This document shows, in pieces, positions 38,903 through 50,101 of a DNA stretch of 64,000 bases. Under the pieces are notes generated by a model. That model did no database searches and was not told the origin of the DNA. It was given only the letters and a program-made list of their open reading frames with translations. The stretch spans positions 52,464,354-52,528,353 of the forward strand of contig NC_065536.1 in the NCBI RefSeq assembly GCF_932294415.1, written 5' to 3'. Each line of letters opens with the position of its first letter. The stretch's first letter is position 1. The stretch comes from Quercus robur. Lineage: Eukaryota; Streptophyta; Magnoliopsida; Fagales; Fagaceae. The position numbers and the translations under genes are program-made.

Positions 38903-41060
38903 AGGAACTTTCTGTCTTACTTTGTCAATGGCGTTGAACAATTATATGCAATTTCTTTTTCTTTGAAGAACATGCAAAACTATTATTGAAGTTTGTAGAA
39001 GTTACAGATCGAAATATAGCATATATAATTACAAAGAACAATGACTAATATATAGGTTAATGTTAAAATGAAAATTAAATTTATAACATTTTTTACTAAT
39101 AGAAATCATTTCCAACCATGATCATGCAAATGATATCACAGGGACACATGTTAAATGTGTCATTGTTTTATGCATTGTCAAAAGAGCACGTGTTATCATT
39201 TTCTGTATTCACCATTTTTAAGATTTCAACTTTTATAACATATATAAACCAAAATCTAACCCCAAACCTAAATTAAAAACAATCCAACCAAAATACCCAA
39301 ACCTAAACCCAAAGGAAAAAGATAACCTTATTGATAGCAGCCTTTTGAAGTCTGATCTCTTTATCTTCACCTTATAGGGTTTCTGTCTAGTGGTTTTGGT
39401 TGTCTGACGGTAACGGTAGGTTGGTGATATCTCTCTGGACTAACAGAATATGGAATCTCTTTTTTTCTTTTTTTTCCCTTCAATATTACTTAGTTTATTC
39501 TTCTTGTTGTTGTTGTTTTTGTTTTTTTTTTTTTAAGTGAAATGTTTTAAAACCAAATCATATACCCTGTTGTTTAAAGTTTAAACCGTGTGTTTAATGG
39601 TATAGCATATACATGTCTTATTGGGAGTGAATTGTGGATTTGGCTTCTCCAATTATATATAGTATATGATATAATGGATGATATCATAATAGGTTTCCTA
39701 TTAAAAAAAATAATAATAATAAATTTGGGTATAAAATCTTAGCTTCAAACTACCTTGAAATGGTTTAGCCCTTGAAATTCTTTCCAAAGTTGTTGGCCTG
39801 AATTTTTATTTTTATTTTTTAATTTTGTTCTGCCATTATTTTCCTTTTCTCTTTGTGGTTGGTAGTTGTTAACCTAAATAGTAAGTGGCTCTTGTGGTCT
39901 ACATAGAAACACATCTTAGTTTTCCGAAGATACCAATGTTTTGAGTTTTCGTCCACAGACATTGCGACAAAGCTATACCACAATCATAACACATCTTTGA
40001 ACAATATCATGGATCTCTATCGATTATTACAGATAATGGCTGTGAATTCTTCAGTATTTTATGCCCCGGATTCCATCAACGGGCCCAAACCCAAGGGCAG
40101 AGTTTGGATTTTTATATTGGTCTAGAAGGGCTGCGAGAGGCAGAGTATGTGCAAAATACTCCTCCTTAGATTAGTAAACACAATTTGTAATGGGCCAGAT
40201 AATTGTAGTTTCGAAATCATACAATTTTAGTAACCCAAAAAAAGCAAATCACATAATAGAAATGAATTATGTATTTCCTAAATAGTCTGCCCTTTTTTTT
40301 AATAGGAAAAGTTAGAACTAGATTAGATCACCATGGGTAGAGGAAAATCCATTTCTAATTTAAGTTATTTGTGACTCGAGATATTTTGTAATTATCTTCT
40401 TCTTAATAAAGTTAATAATAATTATAGCTTTGGAATGTCATATAAGTGAGTGAATTCTTTTTCTTTTTTTTTTGATAAGTGAGTGAATTCTTACCTTACT
40501 TCATTACCATAATTTCTCCTCTAAAATTCCAAAAACTAAACCGTCAATATTCATTCTAGATATCTATACCGATGAAAGTGAAATCAACAAAGTGACACTA
40601 TAAAGATGATTTGGAGTTTTGATTTTTTGAACCCAATCCTTTTAATTAGAAAAATTGAACAATATTATTTTTGCTTATACAAATATAAGAAAATTATGAG
40701 CTTACATCGTACTATTAATATAAGGTTTACATTGTAGACTAAACAAACATGTATAATCTTTTACACTTTTTGCAATATAAATTTTACACTGATAGTACAA
40801 TATAAACCAATAATTGTTCTAAATATAGTAGAATTTAAAATTAAATTCAAACCGAAAATCTCTTATTTGGTCAATAAAAAATTAACTCAAGGCCATCTTA
40901 CCAAGTCATAAGACTAAAATAAAACACACAATTTGGCACCCTTGTGTAAAAATAAAAAGGGGAGTATAAGTCTATTAGACACACTTGCACCTATAGCACG
41001 CAATACTTGTGACTTTTGTGACTTCACTTCAAAACTGTGACTTGAAATTCCAGTTTTCCT
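38903..41060. other. Intergenic DNA between KCR copies
   Basis: 3' region of KCR copy 1 followed by AT-rich DNA with no gene seen. Confidence 0.5.
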
Positions 41061-41097
41061 ATGTTTTTGGAGAGAGAGTGTACCATGTATACATTAA
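41061..41097. repeat. Left target-site duplication of LINE
   Basis: Starts ATGTTTTTGGAGAGAGAG and ends CATTAA. It is matched by 41921-41956 on the other side of the LINE. Confidence 0.88.
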
Positions 41098-41920
41098 CCC
41101 TCCAATTCATCCCAACCTTTTCTACAGTACCAATGTTCTTGATTGGCTTCGCCTTAACTGCCAATGTTCTCAAAAATGCGGGGTCTCAGAGGTTGATTAG
41201 GGTATTATCTTTCCCATGGCAGTTTGGGCTCTCTGGCTTCGGCGAAACAACATTGTGTTTGGTAGAACTGGTCAATCCAGCGATCTCCAGGATCAGTCCT
41301 TAGCAAGAGCAGTTGAAGTTGCTTATTTGGGTCTTTCAGAGAAGCAGTCTTCAGGTCGTGCTAGAATCTAGGTGAAGTGGTTTCCTCCTCCTCTCAACTG
41401 GTTCAAACTAAACTCGGATGGGTCTTCTATGGGTAATCCGAGGTTAGCTGGAGGAGGTGGAATCATTAGAGACAGTGGTGGAAGATGGCTGAAAGGTTAT
41501 GCGCGGGCTATAGGGGTTACAACAAGTGTGGTTGCTGAGTTATGGGCTTTAAGGGACGAAATTCGGCTTTGTATTTCTCTAAACCTGCCAGCGGTGGAAA
41601 TTGAATTGGATGCTAAAGTGGTGGCTGATTTCATGAGAAGCAACAATAGTAGAGCTAATAGCTCGGATGTTATTATCGTCGATTGTATTGAAGGCCTCAA
41701 GAAAATCCCCCTTGTTAGAATTTTGCATTGCTTTAGAGAGGCCAACAAATGCACTGATGCATTACTCCCTCAAGATTTTATGATTTTTATGAATCCGCCC
41801 CCTGAGGTTGTAATGCTCCTTAGTTTAGATGTTGTTGGTACCTTGTATGACCGGTTTATTCCCTCTTCTTTAGAGGCTTTTTAGTTCAATGAAATTTCCT
41901 ATTTACCAAAAAAAAAAAAA
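41098..41920 (+). mobile_element. 5'-truncated LINE with RNase H domain, dead copy
   Basis: One frame runs from about 41099 to 41884, broken by TAG at 41198-41200 and 41369-41371. It reads NVLDWLRLNC, then FPMAVWALWLRRNN, then KLNSDGSSMGNPRLAGGGG, AELWALRDE and FREANKCTDAL, the RNase H (RVT_3) domain at the 3' end of plant LINEs. The catalytic Asp and Glu positions are visible. An A13 tail ends it. A target duplication of 37/36 bp (41061-41097, 41921-41956) flanks it with two mismatches and one indel, so the insertion is not recent. Confidence 0.88.
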
Positions 41921-41956
41921 ATGTTTTGGAGAGAGAGTGTACTATGTATGCATTAA
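41921..41956. repeat. Right target-site duplication of LINE
   Basis: Starts ATGTTTTGGAGAGAGAG directly after the poly-A tail and ends CATTAA. One T shorter and two substitutions against the left copy. Confidence 0.88.
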
Positions 41957-42531
41957 ACACATTAAACTCAGAGTAATGTTTGCGACACATAAAATGAAAC
42001 ATATGATGATGGATTCATACCAGAACACCTCTAGCACAAGTAACTAGTCATGTACAAATTATGATAAAAATTGTGTTTTTCTGGCATTACTCTTACACTT
42101 CGTTTTCCCAACATAAAATGGTGCCAACTAGTCCAGCAAAATACAGTGGCAGCTCCACGTTCTCTCATGTGCGTCGTTTTTTGATTGTTTAATTACGGTG
42201 GTTTTCCGCTCATCTACTTCACCCAACTATTTCCTCTCTTTCTGACTCTGTTGCCTGCATAAATTGAATGCCTCTTGGTCTGCTAACTGTCCTATCTTAA
42301 TTCCTATATATCCAACCATCTTTTAGCATTAAACACGACCAATTTGGCCATTTCCTCTTACTCTCTCAAACCCGTCCTGCCCTCCTAAATCAACCCCCAG
42401 CTAACCTTGTCAATCTCAAACCTACTCTTTCTCCCTCTCCTTACAAAAACCCCATTTGGCCATTTCTCAGATCCAAACCAAACCCAAAAAAAAAAAAAAA
42501 CACACACACACACACACACTCTGTTCCAATC
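41957..42531. promoter_or_regulatory. KCR1 promoter and 5' UTR region
   Basis: A TATA-like CCTATATATCC at about 42304-42314 lies about 220 bp before the ATG. The leader is CT-rich and ends in an A-run and a CA microsatellite (about 42500-42518). The promoter role is inferred from position. Confidence 0.4.
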
Positions 42532-45500
42532 ATGCATACCTGTGTTCTAGACAAGCTCAAGACTCAACCTTTCTGGGTTCCTGTGCTTGTCACTTTAGGT
42601 TCTCTCTCGGCTCTAAAACTTTCTCTCACTTTCCTCAACTGGGTCTACGTCAATTTTCTCAGACCACCCAAAAATCTCAAAAAGCACTACGGCTCATGGG
42701 CACTCGTAACTGGACCCACTGATGGTATTGGCAAAGGTTTCGCCTTTCAATTGGCTCGGGCTGGGCTTAATCTTGTCTTGGTGGGTCGGAATCCAGAGAA
42801 GCTCACAGATGTCTCGGATTCTATTCGAGCCAAGTACGGCAAAACCCAGATCAAGAATGTTGTTGTGGACTTTTCTGGTGATTTATCTGAGGGGATTAAG
42901 AGGATTAGTGAAGCTATTGAAGGTGTAGATGTTGGGGTTTTGGTCAACAACGTTGGGGTATCGTACCCTTATGCCAGGTTTTTCCATGAAGTGGATGAGG
43001 AGCTTTTGAAGAATTTGATTCAAATCAATGTTGTTGGTACTACTAAGGTTACTCAGGCTGTTTTGCCTGGGATGCTCAAGAGGAAGAGAGGTGCAATTGT
43101 CAACATTGGCTCTGGAGCTGCCATTGTGATTCCTTCTGATCCTCTTTATGCTGTTTATGCAGCCACTAAAGCGTAAGCATAGTCTTGCAGCAAGTTCTTT
43201 CTTTCTTTGTTGAATTTGAGATAACTTGAAAATTTTTGGTTCATTTTATAGTTTTATGAGCTGAAAGGAGGTTACTTGTGTTTTTGATCAGGTATATTGA
43301 TCAATTCTCGAGGTGTCTCTATGTTGAATACAAGAAAAGTGGAATCGATGTTCAGTGTCAGGTATTGAGCTTATGTCTTAGATAATCTTGTTTTGTTTTG
43401 GTTAAGTTTTATTTATGTTCAAATGATTAGTTAATATCATTCTTCTTAGAATCCCATTTCCTTTAATTTTTGTATATTTCTTAGATTTCTTTTGGTGATA
43501 CAATAGTTGTCTTGAGAAGGACAACATAGGATGGAAGTTTGAAATTTAGATTTGTGCCATTAATATTGAACAAAAACTACTTCAGACTTTAAGCCTTGTC
43601 TTGTTGAGGGTATTGTAGAAGAAGCCAGCTTTTGGTGGGCTTTTGAAGCCAAATTAATAGCCTACTATTCGACTTGAAGCTGTTAGACTTCAAATGGAAT
43701 TGTCGGCCACCTAAGCAAATTTAGTGGTATATGGCAGCCCTGTGTCCCATGCTAGAGGCAAGTGGCTGTGATTGGTGAATTATATTAGTGTGGCCTATTG
43801 TCATCTAACTTAAAGTTTTTAATGCAATGAGGATACTCAATCTATTCACAACCTAATTTGCTTCCTAGAATATTAGGTAAAGTTATCTTTTCTTGTTTAT
43901 CCATTTCAGATTGACGGTTTATATTGTAGACAACGTTGCTTGTCTTAATTTGCTTATTAGACTCATTAGGTAAAGCTTGTCTTTCATTGATTTCCTTTTC
44001 ATATTAATTTATCCTTTTAAATGTGGCATGAAGGATTAATAGATTGTTTAGCTTAGCTATGGACTGTGGGGAAACAGAAAAAAAAAGAATGCCTATGTTG
44101 ACATAAAAATGTAGTCTCTTTATTTTTTTAGGACAATGATAGATAGGCTATAGATTAAGGGGTGGGCCTTAATCAAATATCTTTTATTATTTTTAGAAAG
44201 TAACAAGAGGTCTGGCTTTGTGGGATGGCAAGCGCCTCCACCAAAAAGCAATAGGTCATGGGTTTGAGTCTTGGAATCAGCCTCTCCAAAAATAAAATTG
44301 GGGGTAAGGTGGTCTATCAATCACCTCTCCCAGACCTTGCAAAAGTGTGAGTTTTTTTGTACTGGCCTACTGGGTTTGACCCCCCCCCCCCCCTCCCCCC
44401 TCTTTTTTTTTTAGAAAGTTACTGTCAGGGTGTTAGGTAGCTTCATATATTATTGAATCATGTTATTGATAAATATAAGGGGTTGTTGTCTAGTGCAATG
44501 ATAAAAGGCTTGGGCTGTCAAAGGCAAATGCAAAGATATAAGCATTAATAGCAGTCAATTTCATGCAAAAAAAGCTAGAAGGTAGGATCAAATCCAAGCC
44601 ATCCCTCCCAGCCCCCTTCATTTTGATTATAGGTTAAAACTCTATCTACTGAATCTACTGATCATAATAACAACTTACAATACTCTATGCAAATCATATT
44701 TTGTCCTTCAATAGGTCATGAATTTTACATGAAACCTTCTACATGGTCAGAATTTGGACAATCCATGCGCAACCCCCCCCCCCCCCCCCCCCTCCCCCCT
44801 TCTTCTTCCCCCAACCTTTTCCCAGTTCAAGTTTGTTTTTAAGTTGGACTGCTCATTCTGCGTTGGTATCATGAGGACTTTCTTTTATATGCTTAAATAT
44901 GGGATGTTGGATGAGTGGATAATGCAGTTCAAAATTGGGTTCATTTATGATGAGTTTAAGGCAGCTTCGAATAAGTGCAAGATAAGGAAATATCAATGGG
45001 ATGGTTATATTCAGTGACCAATTGATGTCACCTGTAATTAGGAATGATAAACTGCTAAACAAAAGATCAAATAGAAGTAACTCTAGAGGACATAAGTTTA
45101 GGCAATGAAAAAATGGGTAAGTGATGATATGGACTCACATATAAAGTGAAGCAATTTGCTTAGTGAAATGCAATGCTTTGCATATTTAAGATGTATGTTT
45201 TTTTTTTTAAAATTGTTAAGTGACATACACACCGATGGGTCTTGACCCATGCTATTACCTTCCATCCCATTATTGTGGGAGGAGGAAATGTCATTTGAAC
45301 TAAGCAGATAGATGCTTTTCTTTTGTGTGACTATTTTATGTCAAAAGCATTTAGCTTATAGACATGCAAAAAAAACTGTGTTGTGAACTTTTGTTCGCTT
45401 ATCACCCTTTGTATTGCCTTGGTTTATGTTCTCTGATCAATCCTCTGGATGCAGGTTCCACTATATGTGGCAACAAAGATGGCATCAATCAAGAGGTCCT

Positions 45501-45709
45501 CCTTCCTTGTTCCATCAACAGATGGATATGCCCGAGCAGCTTTGCGTCACATAGGCTACGAGCCTCGTTGCACACCTTACTGGCCACACACCCTCCTCTG
45601 GGCTTTGGCCTACTCCTTGCCGGAGTTTGTTGTTGATGCATGGCGGCTGAGGTTTTGCCTTGGTATTCGAAAGAGGGGACAACTCAAGGACTCAAGGAAG
45701 AAGGAATAA
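42532..45709 (+). CDS. KCR1: Very-long-chain 3-oxoacyl-CoA reductase (KCR1)
   Basis: Three exons: 42532-43172, 43292-43361, 45455-45709, giving 321 residues. Exon 2 is 70 bp and the intron phases are identical to copy 1. It is the beta-ketoacyl reductase of the ER microsomal elongase that makes very-long-chain fatty acids for cuticular wax, suberin, sphingolipids and seed oil. It has an N-terminal membrane segment, TGPTDGIG at 60-67, NNVG, and catalytic Ser194, Tyr209 and Lys213. The C-terminus LKDSRKKE resembles the basic ER-retention-like tail of Arabidopsis KCR1. This copy matches canonical KCR1 better ([25 protein letters not shown]), so it is probably the housekeeping copy. Intron 2 hosts SINEs. 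Confidence 0.93.
44205..44408 (+). mobile_element. Au-like SINE in KCR1 intron 2
   Basis: Same body as the SINE at 13792: AATTGGGGGTAAGGTGG, GGGTTTGAGTC (box B-like) and CCTCTCCCAGACC. It ends in C- and T-runs. Flanks TTTTAGAAAGTAAC (44191-44204) and TTTTAGAAAGTTAC (44409-44422) form a 13/14 target duplication. Confidence 0.8.
44465..44640 (+). mobile_element. Possible further SINE-like segment
   Basis: GTCTAGTGCAATGATAAAAGG resembles a tRNA box A region, and GGATCAAATCC a box B. No target duplication was found and the body family is unknown. Confidence 0.3.
44773..44798. repeat. Poly-C tract in KCR1 intron 2
   Basis: About 20 C, then T, then C6. The short proline-rich frame over it is not a gene. 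Confidence 0.85.
45195..45305 (-). mobile_element. tRNA-like SINE, relative of 18695-18838
   Basis: Minus strand: TTAGTTCAAATGACATTTCC (box A-like) and GGGTCAAGACCC (box B-like), followed by an A-rich tail. Weaker than the copy at 18695. No target duplication was seen. Confidence 0.4.
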
Positions 45710-46020
45710 GCCAGCGTCTTGCTCTAACCTTTATCAGGGATGGGTTCTTAGTCAAGTACATTGGTGGATTAAAATTAAGAATGCTAATTGTATGGTTGGA
45801 GTTCACCTTGCAATTTCATTAGCATTATGAGAGTTTGGTTTCATGATAGACTGTTCTTCATTTTTCCTCGACTCTTAAAGTTTGATTTTATGAATGTTAT
45901 AAATGTGGTCCCCAAAGGGTGGTTTTAGTTTCCTTCAATTTATTTCTTCATGTCAACCCTTGGTTCTAGTTTGGCGCTACATTTATTAGGTTAGTTGAAT
46001 ATGTTGGCAGAGTTGGTTAC
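45710..46020. other. KCR1 3' UTR and downstream DNA
   Basis: Non-coding. The likely 3' UTR continues past the stop for 100-200 bp, but the polyadenylation site is not clear. Confidence 0.45.
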
Positions 46021-46023
46021 TAA

Positions 46024-46530
46024 GGGCATGTTTGGTAGATTGTAATAGACACTGTAATATAATAGCTATTACTGTAGCATAACTATTCGGTTGTTTGGTT
46101 ATGTTTTTATTACAATAAATAGTTATTCCTTATGAATAGCTATTCTTCAAAATGAGGAATAACTATTCTTTATCAAAAGTAATGAATATCTATTCTTTCA
46201 TCTTATGTAATAACTTTTTAAAAAAAATTCTTAAAAAACCATTAGTTGCCACATCTTCAAAAAGAAAGAATATAAATTTTTCTTGTTAATTATTAGCTCA
46301 ATTTTGAACACTCTAAAATAAGTGTATTTTAGGAAATCTGACTTAAAAATAATTTAATTACACATTTTTTTTATACTCTACTAAATTGTTGATGTATATT
46401 CAGAATTCTACTCCTAAATGGTCACCAAACTAATGAATAGTAATACTTATTACATTCCAACTTAATGTATTCCTTGTAATATTTATTCCCATTCTCATGT
46501 AATAATCATTATAATGTATCAAACTTGCCG
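46024..46530. mobile_element. Tourist/Harbinger-like MITE with TAA target duplication
   Basis: The ends are GGGCATGTTTGGTAGA and the inverted TGTATCAAACTTGCCG; TAA lies on both sides (46021-46023, 46531-46533). It is 507 bp long, with interior motifs AATAGCTATT repeated in both orientations. It has no coding frame. Confidence 0.8.
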
Positions 46531-47605
46531 TAAATATTTTTCATGACGATTTCGTTCACGCAAAAGAAGCAGATCAAGCACCCGTTGCAATCATGTTTTT
46601 AAGCTTTCCAGTAGTACAGATACGGTTGCAACAACTCCTACCCGTGCACTAATGATTAAAACAAGCAACCTAACACACAAATATGACCAACTCAAAAAGT
46701 CATGTAAAAAATGTAGTTTTTCTTCTGGCATGGTTTTACTGGTTTGGATTGGAGTACCACATCATCTATGTTTTTTTTAGGTGGATTGACAATACCGTTA
46801 AGAAGAGGATTTACCAAAGATTTTATACAAACTTAAACTCACAATTATTTGTACCCATGCTTATAGCGTAATAATATGTTTCTGGAGTAGGATTTCATTT
46901 GTATCTGCTAGAACTAGAACTATTCTTAAATGTGGTTAATGCCCAATTTTTCTAGAGGGCCACACTAAGCAAAACCCATTTATTTTGGGCCTACTATCTT
47001 TATTTTTAGCTTTTTTATTTTCTCACATGGCCTAAAGTTCATGTAATATTAATGGAGAAATTGAAAGAGTGTGGTATGGAGGGTAAAGAGTGGGCCTATT
47101 CTGAGCTTATCCATAGACTCAGGAGATAAATTTTGCTAAGTGAGCTAGTAACACTTGCAAAATCCATAAGCAAGCCTCGTGCAAACCACAAATACAAGAA
47201 AAAACACAAAATTGATCTGTTGCATTTGCCATAAATCTGGGGCTAATTGTCTCCACTATGAAAAAGCACTTTGTCTTCATTTAATATTGACTGGCCAAAT
47301 CCCTTAAATTTAGTAGATTCTTTGGGGGTATGTTCCTCTTAAAATAGTCCAAAAAAAATTGGTTTAGTCTACCGATTGTCTAAAATTGTCATAAAAAGCA
47401 AGTGATTGTAATATCCAAATAAGATCAAACTCCAAGTAGCCATTCTTTTAAGAATCCAGAAACCAAGAAACTCAAATCTTTATGTAAAGTTGGACATCGT
47501 ACACCATTTAGTTCAATTATAAAGCTTAGCTCCAGTAGTTACATTTTAGAGAGGAAGTAATAGATCCCAAATTTTGCTTTTCTGTGGGTGTGGTCGCATA
47601 AATAA

Positions 47606-47610
<5 letters not shown>

Positions 47611-47642
<32 letters not shown>
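47611..47642. repeat. (CT)16 microsatellite
   Basis: Uninterrupted CT dinucleotides. Confidence 0.95.
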
Positions 47643-47646
<4 letters not shown>

Positions 47647-48040
47647 TGTATTATGATATTATGATCATATAAAGTTTAAGAGTAATTACTTGGTTGATCT
47701 CTCATTTTGTGGGTTGGTATCTTTAAGCAGTTTCTTCACTATACATCATTAGCCTCTATTCTTTATAAGAGTGAGTTGTAGACTTGACTCATTTCATCTT
47801 GAACCAGGGTTGGTAAGTCCAAACCCTCTTGAACCAGTCATTCAAAAAACCTTCCTAACAAATGTCTTATGTTTTATTAAAAATTTAAAACCGAAGGGGA
47901 ATTTGCATTTTTGTTTATGTTTCTATTTTTTGAATGGCATAAATGATTTCAAATTATAAGAACAAGGAAAATCTAGATTAATTACTGTTAATTGAAAGCT
48001 TATCAAGCCCATATCCTGCATAATAAAGAGGGCAACCTTT

Positions 48041-48438
48041 TTCACTGTTTAAACTCTAATGCCATTATACAAAATACTCATCATTGTCATCAATATGAAA
48101 TTTCCCATACAAGAACAAACAACTTTATCAACTAAATTAACTCAGATCCACAAATCACATGTTATTAAGCTCAAAACAATGCCCTCAATGATATATTATT
48201 ATATTTGTACACTTCAGAAATTAGCATACAAGGTTACTTTTCACTGTTTAAACACTAATGCCATTATGCAAAATACTCATCATTGTCATCAATATGAAAT
48301 TTCCCATACAAAAACAAACAACTTTATCAACTAAATTAACTCGAATCCACAAATCACATGTTATTAAGCTCAAAACAATGCCCATAATAATATGTTATTA
48401 TATTTGTACACTTCAGAAATTAGCATACAAGGTTACTT
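48041..48438. repeat. Tandem duplication, two 199-bp units
   Basis: Units 48041-48239 and 48240-48438, about 95% identical by eye, each starting TTCACTGTTTAAAC and ending AGGTTACTTT. The third unit breaks off in a long T-run. The short frames in both copies are by-products. Confidence 0.9.
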
Positions 48439-48447
48439 TTCACCTTT

Positions 48448-48483
<36 letters not shown>

Positions 48484-48883
48484 CCCTCCTTAACAACAAT
48501 AAGTCTAATTACATAACAAAATTTATAAAATTTGAAAATTGTGTAGGTAGCAAGTTGTGATGAGCGTACAATAAAAGTGATGTAAATGGTGGTCTCAAAT
48601 TAAAGTAAATTTATACTAAATTACTGATTAAAATTTGCCACCTCAACAAGTTGTATAACACTAAAATTTGTTTTGTCTGTTGCATTATTGTTTACTTAAT
48701 TTTAGTTTGGATACAATTTATTTTGTTGAAAACTAAAAACTGAAAACACTGTAGCAAAATAATTTTTAAATGTGTGAATAGTATCGTGAAACCCATTTTT
48801 AATAAAAAGTTGCTAAAAAGTGAGGTTTGTAAGTCTTGTAAATAGTCTACGGAACCCACTGATACACTCCACGTGAAAGTAGC

Positions 48884-48925
<42 letters not shown>

Positions 48926-49025
48926 AAACGCTGAAAACGTAGACGCGCAGGAAATAAGCCCAATCCAAATGGGCAATTAGGTTATGTTTGGTAACAATTT
49001 TTGTTTTCTATTTTCAAAAGAGAAA

Positions 49026-49182
49026 TGATATGTCCACAACATTTTTACAATAAATCCTAAGTGGCAGGTTGTTACTGGTTGTTATTGTTGGGGCAAAAAA
49101 GTAATCTTAGTGTTAGATTCAAATTTAAACCAATAACAACTAACCACCTATGATTTGTTGTGAAAATGTTGTGGACATAGCA
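49026..49182. mobile_element. Short MITE (~157 bp)
   Basis: Inverted ends: TGATATGTCCACAACATTTT and AAATGTTGTGGACATAGCA, with inner AGTGGCAGGTTGTTA and TAACAACTAACCACCT continuing the fold. A decayed relative is at 63357-63523. Confidence 0.7.
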
Positions 49183-49755
49183 CCTATCTTTTCAAAAACT
49201 TGTTTTTAGGAATATAAAGAAAAAAAAAATTTCTTTTATTTTTGAAATAAAAAAAAAATTTTGGTTAGTTGAAATTAAAAAGCTAGTTTTTTGAAGAAAA
49301 AAAAAAAAGAAAACACTAAATATGTTGTTATTAAGATTTGAACTATAATGCTAACTCATTAAATGAGATAAATTCATTAAATTAAATGTGTATTTTCATT
49401 GACTTTTGAAAATTAAAAACTAAAAATAACATTTTGCATGTTTTCAGTTTCTTTCACAAATTGAGTTTTGAGAACAGTTTTTGTTGTCAAATAAGTTTAT
49501 TAGTCTCAAAAAAAGAATTTTTTTTTTGGAAACTTAAAATAAAGGGAAAAAACAGTTTCCAAACATACCCTTAGTGTGTGTTTAAGAAGGAATTTTAAGT
49601 TGCAGTTTGCATAATTTATCCACTGTTTGCAGATCCCACATGGGTCTTGCAAGAAAGAAACTTATTTCTACCCCGGTTAGGTACTATTTTCGAGTCCCAC
49701 TCTATAATTTTTGCTCACTTAGTGCCTTTTTTTTTTTTTTGGCTATAGCACTTTC

Positions 49756-49863
49756 AGCCCATTGTTAAGTGTTTTTTTCTTACTTTCATCCCTTTGGGTC
49801 TAGTGTTTACAAAAACAAGTTGAGCCCATCATCAAGGGTACTAAAAACACTTAACAATGGGCT
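49756..49863. repeat. Perfect 21-bp inverted repeat with 66-bp loop
   Basis: The arms 49756-49776 and 49843-49863 are exact inverted copies (AGCCCATTGTTAAG core). It lies about 240 bp upstream of the orphan gene start. Confidence 0.85.
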
Positions 49864-50101
49864 TTCCTTCCTAAACCCAAGCGAAGAAAAACACTAAGAG
49901 TATGTATGTACTATTCTTAAAGCGGTGCGCGCTTCTGTGTCTCTTTGAAACACCAAAAACCCAAAACAAAACAAAAACCTTGTGGAACTCCCAGACTTCC
50001 ACTACATATATATACATGTATATGCCGCCATACAACAATAACCTGTGTGTCCACTTTCACCCTCATCAGCTCAACCTCTAAAACTACTCAGTACCTCATT
50101 C

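Larger units (their letters stand above)
46534..50101. other. Intergenic repeat-rich DNA before the orphan gene
   Basis: No gene is supported. It contains a CT microsatellite, a 199-bp tandem duplication, a MITE, long T and A runs (about 48450-48483, 48891-48920) and a perfect 21-bp inverted repeat at 49756-49863. The last 180 bp should be the leader of the next gene. Confidence 0.55.

Noticed and set aside
41372-41884. RNase H-like ORF as a domesticated gene
   Set aside because: The same frame extends upstream through two stops with LINE motifs, ends in a poly-A tail and is flanked by a target duplication, so it is a LINE fossil.
48059-48560. Two similar short ORFs in the 199-bp duplication
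   Set aside because: They come from a tandem DNA repeat; no domain, no start context and the second runs into a poly-T tract.
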